Positions 41,673-50,274 are shown, counted from the stretch's first letter. The stretch: DNA of 64,000 nucleotides from JALZMG01 sp963739975 (GCA_963739975.1 CAVUCK010000018.1:310001-374000); one strand, 5' to 3'. A program made the numbers and translations. Notes: generated by a model not told the origin, from the letters alone.

Positions 41673-44071
41673 GGGCGAGGGCGCCGCAGCACCTCGACCT
41701 GCACCGGTTCCCGATCGACCCGTGGCGACTCGTCGAGCGGGAGTACGCCAAGACCGACCTCGGCCTCACCGAGACGATCTTCGCCATCGGCAACGGCTAC
41801 CTCGGGATGCGCGCCAATCCGGAGGAGGGTCGCGACGCCTACAGCCACGGCACGTACCTCAACGGTTTCCACGAGACCTGGCACATCCACCACGCCGAGG
41901 AGGCGTTCGGCTTCGCCAAGACCGGTCAGACCATCGTCAACGTGCCCGACGCCAAGCTGATGAAGCTGTACGTCGACGACGAGCCGCTGCTGCTCAGCAA
42001 CGCCGACCTCGAGTCGTACGAGCGCGTCCTCGACTTCCAGCAGGGCACCCTGACCCGCGACCTGATCTGGCGCACGCCCGGGAGCAAGCGGGTGCGCGTG
42101 CGGTCGCAGCGGCTGGTCAGCCTGGCCCACCGCCATCTCGCCGTGCTCACGTTCGAGGTGACCGCGCTCGACGGCGCGGCGCCGGTCGTCGTGTCGTCGC
42201 AACTGCTCAACCGCCAGGACGGCGAGGACGAGTACCACGTCGCGGCGGCCGCGCTCGGCCACGGCATGGATCCGCGCAAGATGCGCACCTTCGACCACCG
42301 CGTGCTGGTGCCGCGCATGCACCATGAGCACGACGGCGAGGTCGTGCTGGGCTACCGCTGCGCCAACAGCGGGATGACCCTGGCCTGCGCGTATCGCCAC
42401 ATCGTGGAGACCACGGCGCCGCACCAGGTCGAGACGGCCGTCGGCCCCGACCTGGCCAAGACGGTGGTGACTGCCCGCCTGGAGAGCGGCCAGTCGTTGC
42501 GCCTCGTCAAGCTCGTCTCGTACCACACGTCGACGGGCGTCCCGGCCGAGGAGTTGGCCGATCGCTGCCACCGCACCCTGCAGCGGGCCGAGGCCGATGG
42601 GGTGGGCGTGATCGTCGACGAGCAGCGGGAGTGGCTGACCGACTTCTGGGAGCGCAGCGACGTCGAGCTGCTCGGTGACGACGCCGGTCAGCAGGCCATG
42701 CGCTGGAACCTCTTCCAGCTCGCCCAGGCCAGCGGGCAGACCCAGGAGCAGGGGATCGCCGCCAAGGGCGTCACCGGCGGCGGCTACGAGGGGCACTACT
42801 TCTGGGACACCGAGACCTACGTCATCCCGTTCCTCGCCTACACGAGCCCGGACGCGGCGCGCAAGCTCTTGCGGTTCCGCTGGCGGCAGTTGCCCCAGGC
42901 CCGCCAGCGGGCGTCCGAGGTCAACCAGATCGGCGCCCTCTACCCCTGGCGCACGATCAACGGCGAGGAGGCGTCGGCGTACTACGCCGCCGGCACCGCC
43001 CAGTACCACATCAACGCCGCCATCGCCTTCGCCCTCAAGCGGTACCTCGACGCCAGCGGCGACATCGCCTTCCTCGCCGGCGAGGGGTCCGAGCTGCTGG
43101 TCGAGACGGCGCGCCTGTGGGAGGACCTCGGCTTCTACTCCGTCAACGGCGAAGAGGTGTTCCGCATCCACGGTGTCACGGGGCCAGACGAGTACACCAC
43201 CGTCGTCAACGACAACCTGTACACGAACGTCATGGCCCGCTTCAACATGCGGTACGCGGCGCGGGTCGTCGACCTGTTGGAGAATTGGGACGGCGAGGCG
43301 TTCGCCAGCCTGTGCCGGCGTGTCGAGCTGCAGCCAGGAGAGACGAAGCGTTGGATCCGGGCCGCCGATGCGATGTTCCTGCCCTACGACGACGACCTCG
43401 GCATCCACCCGCAAGACGACGGGTTCCTCGGCCTCGAGCCGTGGGACTTCGACAACACCCCGGAGGATCTGTATCCGCTGCTGCTGCACTTCCACCCGCT
43501 GGTCATCTATCGCCACCAGGTGCTCAAGCAGGCCGATGTGGTGCTGGCGATGGCGCTGCGCAGCGACCAGTTCCCGCTCGACGTTCGCCGCCGCAACTTC
43601 GACTACTACGACCCGATCACGACCGGTGACTCGTCGCTGTCGGCGTGCGTGCAGGCGATGGCGGCGGCCCAGATCGGCTACGACGACCTGGCCGTCACCT
43701 ACTTCCGCGAGACGTTGTTCGTCGACCTCGCCGACACCCACGGCAACGCCAACGACGGCGTGCACGTGGCCTCGGCCGGCGGCGCGTGGGGCACGATCGC
43801 CTTCGGGTTCGCCGGGCTGTTCGACTCGGGGACGGCGCTGCAGTTCACACCGAGCCTGCCGGCGGTCTGGGAGGGCGTGCGGTTCCGCATGCAGCGCCAC
43901 GGCGCCCGGATGGTCGTCGAGCTCGACGGCGAGGGCTGCACCGTCACGGCGCTGGACGGACCACCCATCCCGCTGCACGTCGAGGACGAGGACGGGACCG
44001 TGCGCACCGTGCAGCTGGAGGCCGGGGCCAGCCAGCGCATCCCACGCCTCCGTCTGCCCGCTCCGTCCTGA
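41669..44071 (+). CDS. Glycoside hydrolase family 65 disaccharide phosphorylase
   Basis: 800 residues. The layout is GH65: an N-terminal beta-sandwich (FAIGNGYLGMRANPEEG), an (alpha/alpha)6 barrel, with general acid Glu508 in GVTGPDEYTTVVNDN, and the phosphate-site region KQADVVLAM followed by HVASAGGAWG. It phosphorolyses an alpha-linked glucose disaccharide to beta-glucose-1-P, passed to the overlapping PgmB. The exact disaccharide (maltose, trehalose, kojibiose, nigerose) is not readable. It is convergent with the membrane protein gene at 44075. Confidence 0.88.
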   Translation: MRARAPQHLDLHRFPIDPWRLVEREYAKTDLGLTETIFAIGNGYLGMRANPEEGRDAYSHGTYLNGFHETWHIHHAEEAFGFAKTGQTIVNVPDAKLMKLYVDDEPLLLSNADLESYERVLDFQQGTLTRDLIWRTPGSKRVRVRSQRLVSLAHRHLAVLTFEVTALDGAAPVVVSSQLLNRQDGEDEYHVAAAALGHGMDPRKMRTFDHRVLVPRMHHEHDGEVVLGYRCANSGMTLACAYRHIVETTAPHQVETAVGPDLAKTVVTARLESGQSLRLVKLVSYHTSTGVPAEELADRCHRTLQRAEADGVGVIVDEQREWLTDFWERSDVELLGDDAGQQAMRWNLFQLAQASGQTQEQGIAAKGVTGGGYEGHYFWDTETYVIPFLAYTSPDAARKLLRFRWRQLPQARQRASEVNQIGALYPWRTINGEEASAYYAAGTAQYHINAAIAFALKRYLDASGDIAFLAGEGSELLVETARLWEDLGFYSVNGEEVFRIHGVTGPDEYTTVVNDNLYTNVMARFNMRYAARVVDLLENWDGEAFASLCRRVELQPGETKRWIRAADAMFLPYDDDLGIHPQDDGFLGLEPWDFDNTPEDLYPLLLHFHPLVIYRHQVLKQADVVLAMALRSDQFPLDVRRRNFDYYDPITTGDSSLSACVQAMAAAQIGYDDLAVTYFRETLFVDLADTHGNANDGVHVASAGGAWGTIAFGFAGLFDSGTALQFTPSLPAVWEGVRFRMQRHGARMVVELDGEGCTVTALDGPPIPLHVEDEDGTVRTVQLEAGASQRIPRLRLPAPS

Positions 44072-44074
44072 CCG

Positions 44075-44794
44075 TCACTGCGGGTCACTTGATGGCGAGG
44101 CCGGGCCGCCGCCCGCCTGCTCGACCCGGACGATCCACGTGCCAGGACCGAGTGGCGGGACGCCGCCGGGCACCGTCGACGCAACCGGCGCCTTCGCCGG
44201 CGCGTCGTCGTCGAGCCGCTTGTTCAACGAGAGCAGCCGTCCGATCACGGGGAGCGCCACGACGTTGAGGGCGTGGAGCAGGCCCATCAACAGCAGGATC
44301 CCGCCGACTCGCGTGACCTCGTCCTTCCACTGGTTGGCCTGCGACACGCGCCAGTCCGGGGAGGGCTGAAACGTGATCGTGAACAGGATGAACGCCGTGA
44401 AGATCAGGTAGTAGGCGACGTCCGTCAGCACGAGGTAGCTCTTGCCAGTGCGCGGGTTGGCCCGGAACACGTCGGCGGCGTACGAGCGCCCGAACCGTTT
44501 GATGAACGGTCCGAGGCAGATCGCGATGGCGACCAGCACGACGTTCGTGAGCAGTTCGATGACCCACCAGTCCACGGTGAACCTCCCATTGTCGAGATCG
44601 GTGAACGGGACCGCCGCGGCGCACAGTGCGGCGAGGAATGCGGCGCAGCCGCCGAGGACCCGCAGGCGCCAGCGCCGGCGGGCGCGGGCGTCGGCCAGCG
44701 AGCGGTTGACGCGAGCGAAGAGATCGGGGTGTTCGACGACGTCCGTGCGGACGGCGTCGAACGCCGCGATGAGCCGGCGCTCGAGCGTGCTCAT
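44075..44794 (-). CDS. Membrane protein downstream of an ECF sigma factor, possible anti-sigma or stress partner
   Basis: 239 residues. The N-terminal 45 residues are cytosolic and Arg-rich. About five hydrophobic segments follow (for example CAAFLAALCAAAVPF, LLTNVVLVAIAICLGPFI, VAYYLIFTAFILFTITF and ILLLMGLLHALNVVAL), then a Pro/Gly-rich tail. No zinc anti-sigma motif (HxxxCxxC) is present. It lies downstream of the sigma factor gene on the same strand, joined through a tandem family B repeat whose last frame overlaps this start as ATGA. An anti-sigma role is possible from position alone. Confidence 0.55.
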   Translation of the reverse strand: MSTLERRLIAAFDAVRTDVVEHPDLFARVNRSLADARARRRWRLRVLGGCAAFLAALCAAAVPFTDLDNGRFTVDWWVIELLTNVVLVAIAICLGPFIKRFGRSYAADVFRANPRTGKSYLVLTDVAYYLIFTAFILFTITFQPSPDWRVSQANQWKDEVTRVGGILLLMGLLHALNVVALPVIGRLLSLNKRLDDDAPAKAPVASTVPGGVPPLGPGTWIVRVEQAGGGPASPSSDPQ

Positions 44795-45001
44795 TGGTGC
44801 ACCCCGGCGTCATTTGACGGATCACACGTGGAGCTGGTGCACCAATGAGCCGAAGACCGTGCCTGATGGTTCACTCGCTCGAAGACTCGCTCGCTCACGG
44901 TGCACCCCGGCGTCACTTGACGGATCACACGTGGAGCTGGTGCACCAATGAGCCGAAGACCGTGCCTGATGGTTCACTCGCTCGAAGACTCGCTCGCTCA
45001 T
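44791..45001 (-). repeat. Tandem family B repeats between sigma factor and membrane protein genes
   Basis: Two nearly identical copies of about 103 bases. On the minus strand ATG 45001 overlaps the sigma factor stop (44998-45000), but this frame runs on into the second copy and ends at 44822, because the first copy is one base short. The second copy begins GTG 44898, is open for 35 codons and ends TGA, overlapping ATG 44794. Only the last copy keeps strict phase. Confidence 0.8.
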
Positions 45002-45603
45002 TCGGGGACCTCACGGTGGCCGGGACCCAGTCGGTCTTCGAGCGTGGCCATGCCGCGCTGGAGGTGGGTCTTGACCGAGTTGGGCGACAGCCCCAGGGTC
45101 GAGGCGATGGCCGGGATGCCGAGCTCTTCGAAGTAGCGCAGCGTCACGCAATCGCGCTGGCGGCGCGGAAGCGCCCGGACGGCCTCGAGCACGACGCGGT
45201 GCTCGTCGTCGCGCACCAGCTCCTCGTCGAAGGCGGTCGGGTCGACGTCGATGTCGTGACCGCGCGTCGCGTGGTGGCGCAGCGACAGCAGGCCGCGACG
45301 GTTGTGGTCGCGAGCGAGGTTGAGCACGATCGACCGGAGGTAGGCCGGTGCCTTGGCGTCGTCGTGGATGCGCCCGGCGTGACGGGCCAGGCGCAGGAAC
45401 GCCTCTTGCACGATGTCCTCGGCGGCGTCCCGGTCGTCGACGAACAGCCGCGCCAGTCGCACGAGGTTCCGGCCCTCCTCGTGGAACAGGCGCACGACCA
45501 GGAGCTCGGCCTCCGCCGTGATCTCGATGCCCTCGGCGCGGGCGGCGGCGATGCTCGAGAGCAAGGGCGCGGCGAGCTGCAGCATCGATGGACTGACGCT
45601 CAC
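44998..45603 (-). CDS. ECF-type RNA polymerase sigma factor
   Basis: About 201 residues. Region 2 includes LFVDDRDAAEDIVQEAFLRLAR (DAEDIVQE core), and region 4 has ALPRRQRDCVTLRYFEELGIPAIASTLGLSPNSVKTHLQRG, a helix-turn-helix. Start GTG 45603 (or ATG 45585). It is divergent from a membrane protein gene, with an 18-base palindrome between. The product probably controls its own operon and perhaps envelope genes. Confidence 0.85.
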   Translation of the reverse strand: MSVSPSMLQLAAPLLSSIAAARAEGIEITAEAELLVVRLFHEEGRNLVRLARLFVDDRDAAEDIVQEAFLRLARHAGRIHDDAKAPAYLRSIVLNLARDHNRRGLLSLRHHATRGHDIDVDPTAFDEELVRDDEHRVVLEAVRALPRRQRDCVTLRYFEELGIPAIASTLGLSPNSVKTHLQRGMATLEDRLGPGHREVPE

Positions 45604-45614
45604 GGCGCCCTCGT

Positions 45615-45632
45615 CGGGTGACGCGTCACCCG
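45615..45632. promoter_or_regulatory. 18-base perfect palindrome in the sigma factor / membrane protein divergent region
   Basis: CGGGTGACGCGTCACCCG is its own reverse complement. It lies 12 bases upstream of the sigma factor GTG and 54 bases before ATG 45687. An operator for a dimeric regulator is the simplest reading; a hairpin is the alternative. Confidence 0.55.
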
Positions 45633-45686
45633 CGGCGTGCGCCTCGGGCGTCTGTCTCGGTGTTCCGACGAGCGGGAGGGCAGGAC

Positions 45687-46451
45687 ATGATCGAGCGACA
45701 GATCGAACCGGCGGCGTTGGAGCTCGCACCGGGCCACGGCGCCAATCTTGGCGATCTCGTGAGCGCCGGCGTGACAGGTGACGCCTCGACGCCCGGGAGA
45801 CGCCTGCGCGGTCGGTCGGTGACCGGGCGCTGGCGGCTCGTCGCCATGGGCGCCGGCTGCGGCGCGGCGTGGGGCGTCGCGGCGCGAGCGTGGATGCGGG
45901 TGATCTCCACCGACCCGGCCTTCACGTGGATCGGCTCGCTGTTCATCGTCGTCGCGTCGACCATCCCGGGTCTGGCGATGGGCGTGGTGCTGGCCCGAGG
46001 CCGTCGTTGGCGCCTGCTCGGCAAGCTCTCGCTCCTGCCGTTGTGCCTGGGGCCCGGGTTGCTGATGGTCCCGACCTTGGTGCCCGGCGCGATGGCGTTG
46101 GCTCGGAGACGACGCCAGACGGTGTTCGCTGGAGTGCTGGTGCTGCTTGCGGTCGTCGCGGCGTTCGTCCTGGTCGGTCGTGAACTCGCCGACCAGCTGC
46201 CCGTCGGGCGCGCCGCGATCGGCTTCGTGTTGTACCTCCCGCTCATGGCGTGGCTGGCGGCGATGCTCGCCGTCAGCCTGTCTCCGGGTCGCTCACCGTC
46301 GGCTGATCACGGCGACGGCCGCCCCGGTCGGCGCATGCGGGGTGAACGACTCGGCGCGGATCGAGCCGTTGACACGGATCCGCGGGTCCCGGTGGGCCCA
46401 GCGATGCACGAGCCACCGGGGCAGCACGAGGTCGGCCCGCACGAGGGGTGA
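45687..46451 (+). CDS. Membrane protein divergent from the ECF sigma factor, function unknown
   Basis: 254 residues. Four or five hydrophobic segments lie between about 55 and 205 (SLFIVVASTIPGLAMGVVLA; FAGVLVLLAVVAAFVLVG; FVLYLPLMAWLAAMLAVSL). GGGAGGG precedes ATG 45687. The last 50 residues are charged and overlap the convergent methyltransferase gene by 159 bases, so either this tail or the methyltransferase C-terminus is under unusual constraint. I do not recognise the family. Confidence 0.6.
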   Translation: MIERQIEPAALELAPGHGANLGDLVSAGVTGDASTPGRRLRGRSVTGRWRLVAMGAGCGAAWGVAARAWMRVISTDPAFTWIGSLFIVVASTIPGLAMGVVLARGRRWRLLGKLSLLPLCLGPGLLMVPTLVPGAMALARRRRQTVFAGVLVLLAVVAAFVLVGRELADQLPVGRAAIGFVLYLPLMAWLAAMLAVSLSPGRSPSADHGDGRPGRRMRGERLGADRAVDTDPRVPVGPAMHEPPGQHEVGPHEG

Positions 46452-46802
46452 CGCCCGCAAGAGCATCGTGCGGACCTCCTCGGCGAGCGACCACGGCGGA
46501 TTGGCGACGACCCGGAAGGGGCGGCGCGGCAGGCGCAACGAACGCACGTCGGCCTGGACGACGGTGACGCGTCGGTTGGCGAACCGGACGGTGAGGTGTT
46601 CGACCCGTTCTGGGTGGCGTTCGATGGCGACGACGTGCGCGCCGGCGTCGACCAGCGCCTGGGTCAGCGCGCCGGTCCCGGCACCGAGGTCGACGACGAG
46701 ATCACCGCCGCGGATGCCGGCGTCGGCGACGACGCGTCGGGCGACGGCGGCATCAAGCCGATGCCAGCCCCATCGGGTCGATGGTGTCCGCACCACGGAC
46801 AC
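46293..46802 (-). CDS. Short Erm/KsgA-like rRNA adenine methyltransferase family protein
   Basis: 169 residues, well under the 250-290 of Erm or KsgA. The N-terminal WGWHRLDAAVARRVVADAG, SAM motif VVDLGAGTGALTQALV, acidic motif VVAIERHPER, QADVRSL and catalytic NPPW are clear. The C-terminal FTPHAPTGAAVAVI keeps the end of the fold, but the helical rRNA-binding domain is largely missing. The starting codon is GTG. It could be a trimmed resistance-type methylase with another RNA target or a degenerate one. The last 159 bases are antisense to the preceding membrane protein gene. Confidence 0.72.
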   Translation of the reverse strand: MSVVRTPSTRWGWHRLDAAVARRVVADAGIRGGDLVVDLGAGTGALTQALVDAGAHVVAIERHPERVEHLTVRFANRRVTVVQADVRSLRLPRRPFRVVANPPWSLAEEVRTMLLRASPLVRADLVLPRWLVHRWAHRDPRIRVNGSIRAESFTPHAPTGAAVAVISRR

Positions 46803-46862
46803 GGCGGACCATCACGCAGCACGTCGTCATGACGCCCATGCTCCCACGCGACAGGTCCAAGT

Positions 46863-46949
46863 CATCCGAGGGTTTCAGCGCATCGGAGGGTTTCGCGTAC
46901 TGGACGGGCGCCGCGGCAAACACTCGGATGCGCCGGAAACACTCGGATG
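46863..46949. repeat. Imperfect inverted repeat built of duplicated half-sites
   Basis: Left arm 46863-46893 and right arm 46918-46949 pair over about 31 bases with several mismatches. Each arm holds two copies of CATCCGAGGGTTT-like sequence. It is located just downstream of the acyl-ACP desaturase stop and upstream of the methyltransferase start on the minus strand. A terminator or attenuator is plausible. Confidence 0.6.
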
Positions 46950-46953
46950 GATC

Positions 46954-47871
46954 TCAGGCTGGGACGAGCTCGCGCTTGCGGTCGGCGACGCGACGGGCGA
47001 CGCGCTCGCTCTTGGCCAGGCGGGCCATGAGGCGGTCCCGAGCCCGCTCGGCCTCGTCGTCGAGACCGGTGAGGTGCTCGACGTCCCAGTGCCGCATCAC
47101 GACCGGGACGAGGATCTGGTCGTGGTGGATGGCCAGGTCGTAGATCCCGGACTTGGCGATGGCCCGGGCGTGGTCGGCGAACCCGGGGATGCCCCCACCC
47201 GGCATCTCGAAGCCGACGACCTGGCGCTCGATCGCTTTGACCATCGTGCTCGGGTCGAGGGCCAGCGCCGTCGACGCGAGGTCACGGTAGAAGAGGTAGT
47301 GCAGGTTCTCGTCGGCGGCGACGCGCATCATCACGCCGTAGCCGGCCTCGTCGCCGATCATCCGGCCCGTGTTGCGGTGGGCGATGCGGGTGGCCAGCTC
47401 TTGCAGCGTGAGGTACACGAACCCGTCGGCGGCGGACGTCGGCTCCGGGATCAGCCCGCCCGAGACCTGTGACATGCGGGACCGTTCGAGGTGCACGGGA
47501 TCGACGGCGCGGGTGACCATCAGATAGCCGTAGATCGCCATCGAGTGGCGGCCCTCTTCGGCCGTCCACCGGCGGGCCCACGTTCCCCAGGCGCCGTCGC
47601 GGCCGAACATCCGCTCGATGGTGCGGAAGTAGTACGGCAGGTTGTCCTCGGTGAGCAAGTTGACGACCAGCGAGCTGCGCACGGCGTCGTCGATCGTGGC
47701 GCCGGCGAGATCGGCGTCGCCTTCTCGCCACGCCCGGTGCGGGTCCGGGTCCCGACCCCGCCCGTACGGCACCTGCTCGTGGGGGAACCACTCCTTGGTC
47801 GTTTCGAGGTGGCGGTCGTACAGCCGCTCGACGGTCGGTTCCAGCTCCTGGAGCAGGTCAGCCTCACGCAT
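46954..47871 (-). CDS. Acyl-ACP desaturase (ferritin-like di-iron, FA_desaturase_2)
   Basis: 305 residues, a soluble stearoyl-ACP-desaturase-like protein. The di-iron ligands are in two E-E/D-xx-H motifs, EEGRH near residue 106 and DENLH near 188, with further Glu in TEDNLPYYF and LQELATRIAHRNTG. It introduces a double bond into ACP-linked fatty acids, as DesA1/2 do in mycobacteria. ATG 47871 follows a TAGGCT box by 7 bases, so the mRNA is probably leaderless. A TetR-type operator covers the promoter. Confidence 0.86.
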   Translation of the reverse strand: MREADLLQELEPTVERLYDRHLETTKEWFPHEQVPYGRGRDPDPHRAWREGDADLAGATIDDAVRSSLVVNLLTEDNLPYYFRTIERMFGRDGAWGTWARRWTAEEGRHSMAIYGYLMVTRAVDPVHLERSRMSQVSGGLIPEPTSAADGFVYLTLQELATRIAHRNTGRMIGDEAGYGVMMRVAADENLHYLFYRDLASTALALDPSTMVKAIERQVVGFEMPGGGIPGFADHARAIAKSGIYDLAIHHDQILVPVVMRHWDVEHLTGLDDEAERARDRLMARLAKSERVARRVADRKRELVPA

Positions 47872-47878
47872 CCGACAT

Positions 47879-47898
47879 AGCCTACCGACCAGTAGGTA
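47879..47898 (-). promoter_or_regulatory. Leaderless promoter with TetR-type operator for the acyl-ACP desaturase
   Basis: On the minus strand TAGGCT (47884-47879) lies 7 bases before ATG 47871. The 16-base site 47883-47898 reads TACCGACCAGTAGGTA, an imperfect dyad of the form TACCnACnnGTnGGTA typical of TetR-family operators. It overlaps the -10 box by 2 bases, so binding would block transcription, for instance in response to acyl-CoA. The regulator gene is not in the window. Confidence 0.6.
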
Positions 47899-47928
47899 GA
47901 CATGCGTCGCCGACGTCTCGGGCGACGG

Positions 47929-49143
47929 TCAGGAGTGCTGGACCTCGAGCTCGTCGAAGCCGGCGGAGCGCACGGCGGCGAGCACGACCTGGGCGTGCTC
48001 GGGCCCGCGCACCTCGAACGTGGCGTGGACGCCGGTCTCGCGCACGTGCAGGTCGACGCCTTCACGCAGGTGGTCGACCTCCAGCAGGTTGGCGCCGGCT
48101 CCGGCGAAGGCGCCCAACCAGCGAGCCAGGCTGCCGGGGCGATCGTCGATCGTCGCCGTGACGACGAGCCGCCGTCCGGCGTCGGTCTCGTGGCGGCGGA
48201 TCAGGCTCGGCACCACTCCGAGGTCGACGTTGCCGCCCGACAGCACGATGCAGGTGGCGCCCTTCGCCGGCAGGTCGATCGCTCCGGCCTGGACGGCGGC
48301 GACGCCGACCGCGCCGGCACCCTCGACGAAGAGCTTGGCCCGGTCCATCAACAGGACCATGGCGTCGGCGATGGCGTCCTCGTCCACGGCGACGACGGCG
48401 TCCAGCCACCGCTCGACCAGCGGTCCGGTGACCCGGCCCGGTCGCTTCACGGCGATCCCGTCGGCGAGCGTCGCCACCGGGCCGGTCGGCGACGCCCCAC
48501 CGGCGTACGGGGCGCAGACCGCGGCCTGCACGCCGATCACTCGTACGTCGGGACGCTGGTGCTTCACGGCGATGGCCGTCCCCGCGGCGAGCCCGCCACC
48601 GCCGAGCGGGATCACGACGCAGGCCAGGTCGGTGATGTCCTCGACCAGCTCGAGGCCCAGCGTGCCCTGCCCGGCGACCACGGCCGGATCGTCGAACGGG
48701 TGGCAGAACTGCAGCGCTCGCTCGACGGCCATCGCCCGTGCCGCGGCCACCGCCTCGTCGAGCGAGGCGCCGCCCTCGACGACCTCGGCGCCATAGGCCC
48801 GGCACGCCTCGACCTTGGTGATCGGCGCGCCGACGGGCACGAAGATGCTGCACGGGACGCCGAAGTGGCGGGCGGCGAAGGCGAGGGCCAGGGCATGGTT
48901 CCCGGCGCTGCCGGCGGTCACGCCGTTGGCCGCCGCGGCGCCGAGTGACGCCAACTTGTTCATCGCCCCGCGCAGCTTGAACGCGCCCGTTCGCTGCAGG
49001 CTCTCCGCCTTGAGCACGACGTCGCGCCCGGTCTGCTCGGACAGCGCCGGCGAGGTCAGGACCGGCGTCCGCTTGGCGACGGGCGAGATGATCGGCCGCG
49101 CCGCGACGATGTCTTCCAGCGAGACCGTCGTGGGGACGTCCAT
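47929..49143 (-). CDS. ilvA: Threonine ammonia-lyase (threonine dehydratase) with C-terminal ACT-like domain
   Basis: 404 residues. The PLP Lys is in TGAFKLRGAMNKL, the phosphate-binding loop is AGNHALALAFAA / PLGGGGLAAG, and the C-terminal 80 residues (RRLVVTATIDDRPGSLARWLGAF) form a single ACT domain. It converts threonine to 2-oxobutanoate and ammonia, the first step toward isoleucine or a catabolic route. Start ATG 49143 lies downstream of TAGCGT (spacing 9) in a 41-base region divergent from the amidotransferase gene. Confidence 0.88.
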   Translation of the reverse strand: MDVPTTVSLEDIVAARPIISPVAKRTPVLTSPALSEQTGRDVVLKAESLQRTGAFKLRGAMNKLASLGAAAANGVTAGSAGNHALALAFAARHFGVPCSIFVPVGAPITKVEACRAYGAEVVEGGASLDEAVAAARAMAVERALQFCHPFDDPAVVAGQGTLGLELVEDITDLACVVIPLGGGGLAAGTAIAVKHQRPDVRVIGVQAAVCAPYAGGASPTGPVATLADGIAVKRPGRVTGPLVERWLDAVVAVDEDAIADAMVLLMDRAKLFVEGAGAVGVAAVQAGAIDLPAKGATCIVLSGGNVDLGVVPSLIRRHETDAGRRLVVTATIDDRPGSLARWLGAFAGAGANLLEVDHLREGVDLHVRETGVHATFEVRGPEHAQVVLAAVRSAGFDELEVQHS

Positions 49144-49171
49144 GCCGCGGCGACGCTACTGACCAGGTCGG

Positions 49172-49184
49172 TACCGTGGACGCC
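49172..49184 (+). promoter_or_regulatory. Leaderless promoter -10 box for the glutamine amidotransferase gene
   Basis: TACCGT at 49172-49177 is followed by 7 bases and GTG 49185. This spacing decides for GTG 49185 over GTG 49176, which lies inside the box. Confidence 0.5.
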
Positions 49185-49847
49185 GTGCGCGCGCTCGTCG
49201 TCGGGAACGCCGCCGACCTCGACTCGGGGTTCGTCGGCCACCGCCTCCGCCAGCGCGGCTACGCCTTCACGGAGCTGCACCGGGAGGCGCCCGCCGACTG
49301 GCCCGGCCTCGACGGCGTCGAGCTCGTGCTCACGCTCGGTTCCGAGTGGAACGTCTACCGGCCAGAGATCGCCACGCTGGTCGAGGCCGAGGCGGCGCTG
49401 GTCCGCCGGGTCGTGGCCGCCGGCTGCCCGCTGATCGCCATCTGCTTCGGCGCCCAGATCCTGTCCCACGCCCTCGGTGGCACCGTCACCCGCACGCCGA
49501 ACCCGGAGATCGGCTGGTTCGAGCTCGACGTCGACCCGGACGTCCCCGCAACCGGCGCCTGGATGGAGTGGCACGACGACGTGTTCACCGTGCCCGAGGG
49601 CTTCGTCGAGCTGGCCCGAACGCCCGTCGGACCGCAGCTCGTGCGGACGAAACGGGTGCTGGCGACTCAGTTCCACCCCGAGGCGACCGACAGCATGGTC
49701 ACCCGCTGGCTGGCCGACGGCGGCGCCGACCAACTCCTCTCACGGGGCGGCGACCCGGACGCGCTGCTGGTCGCCACCCGAGCCAACACCACCAGCAGCA
49801 GCCGCCGTGCCGCCGAACTCGTGGACTGGTTCCTCGCCGACCAGTAG
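49185..49847 (+). CDS. Class I glutamine amidotransferase
   Basis: About 220 residues. The nucleophile is in LIAICFGAQILSHALGG (Cys), and the His-Glu pair is in ATQFHPEATDSM. This is a free-standing GuaA-N or YfeJ-like amidotransferase with no synthase domain attached. The acceptor substrate is unknown. It is divergent from threonine ammonia-lyase and followed after 55 bases by the second nuo operon. Confidence 0.8.
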   Translation: MRALVVGNAADLDSGFVGHRLRQRGYAFTELHREAPADWPGLDGVELVLTLGSEWNVYRPEIATLVEAEAALVRRVVAAGCPLIAICFGAQILSHALGGTVTRTPNPEIGWFELDVDPDVPATGAWMEWHDDVFTVPEGFVELARTPVGPQLVRTKRVLATQFHPEATDSMVTRWLADGGADQLLSRGGDPDALLVATRANTTSSSRRAAELVDWFLADQ

Positions 49848-49902
49848 CAGCAAACGCGCCGCCCGTCGTTGGGGGTGGTCACGGCCGGCTTGGTAGCGTC
49901 CG

Positions 49903-50274
49903 ATGCCGATGTCGGCCTTCCTGCGGGACTACCTGACGGTCGTGTGGTTCGGCCTCGCGGCGGTCCTGCTCGGGGGCCTGCTCCTGGGGGTCGCATCGCT
50001 GATCCGGCCCACCCGCCCGAACCCATCGAAGCTGATGGCCTACGAGAGCGGCGTGGACCCCGTGGGCATCGGGTGGTCGCAGAGCCAGATCCGCTACTAC
50101 GTGTTTGCCCTGCTCTTCGTCATCTTCGACGTCGAGGCGGTGTTCATCTTCCCGTGGGCGGCGTCGATCGAGCGCTACGGCGCCTTCGGACTCGTCGTGA
50201 TGCTCGTGTTCATCGTGCTGCTGCTCGACGGCCTGCTGTACGCGTGGAAGCGGGGTCTGCTGCGGTGGGTCTAG
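49903..50274 (+). CDS. nuoA: NADH-quinone oxidoreductase subunit A, second complex I
   Basis: 123 residues with three transmembrane helices. YESGVDPVG in the loop and YYVFALLFVIFDVEAVFIFPWA in helix 2 are conserved. ATG 49903 or ATG 49909. TAGCGT at 49894-49899 may be the -10 box of the operon. It shares little with the first nuoA outside the signature, so the operons are not a recent duplication. Confidence 0.9.
   Translation: MPMSAFLRDYLTVVWFGLAAVLLGGLLLGVASLIRPTRPNPSKLMAYESGVDPVGIGWSQSQIRYYVFALLFVIFDVEAVFIFPWAASIERYGAFGLVVMLVFIVLLLDGLLYAWKRGLLRWV

Noticed and set aside
41108..43978. Open reading frame of about 950 codons opposite the GH65 phosphorylase and pgmB
   Set aside because: It is antisense to two genes with clear catalytic motifs, has no recognisable protein family and a composition typical of shadow frames.
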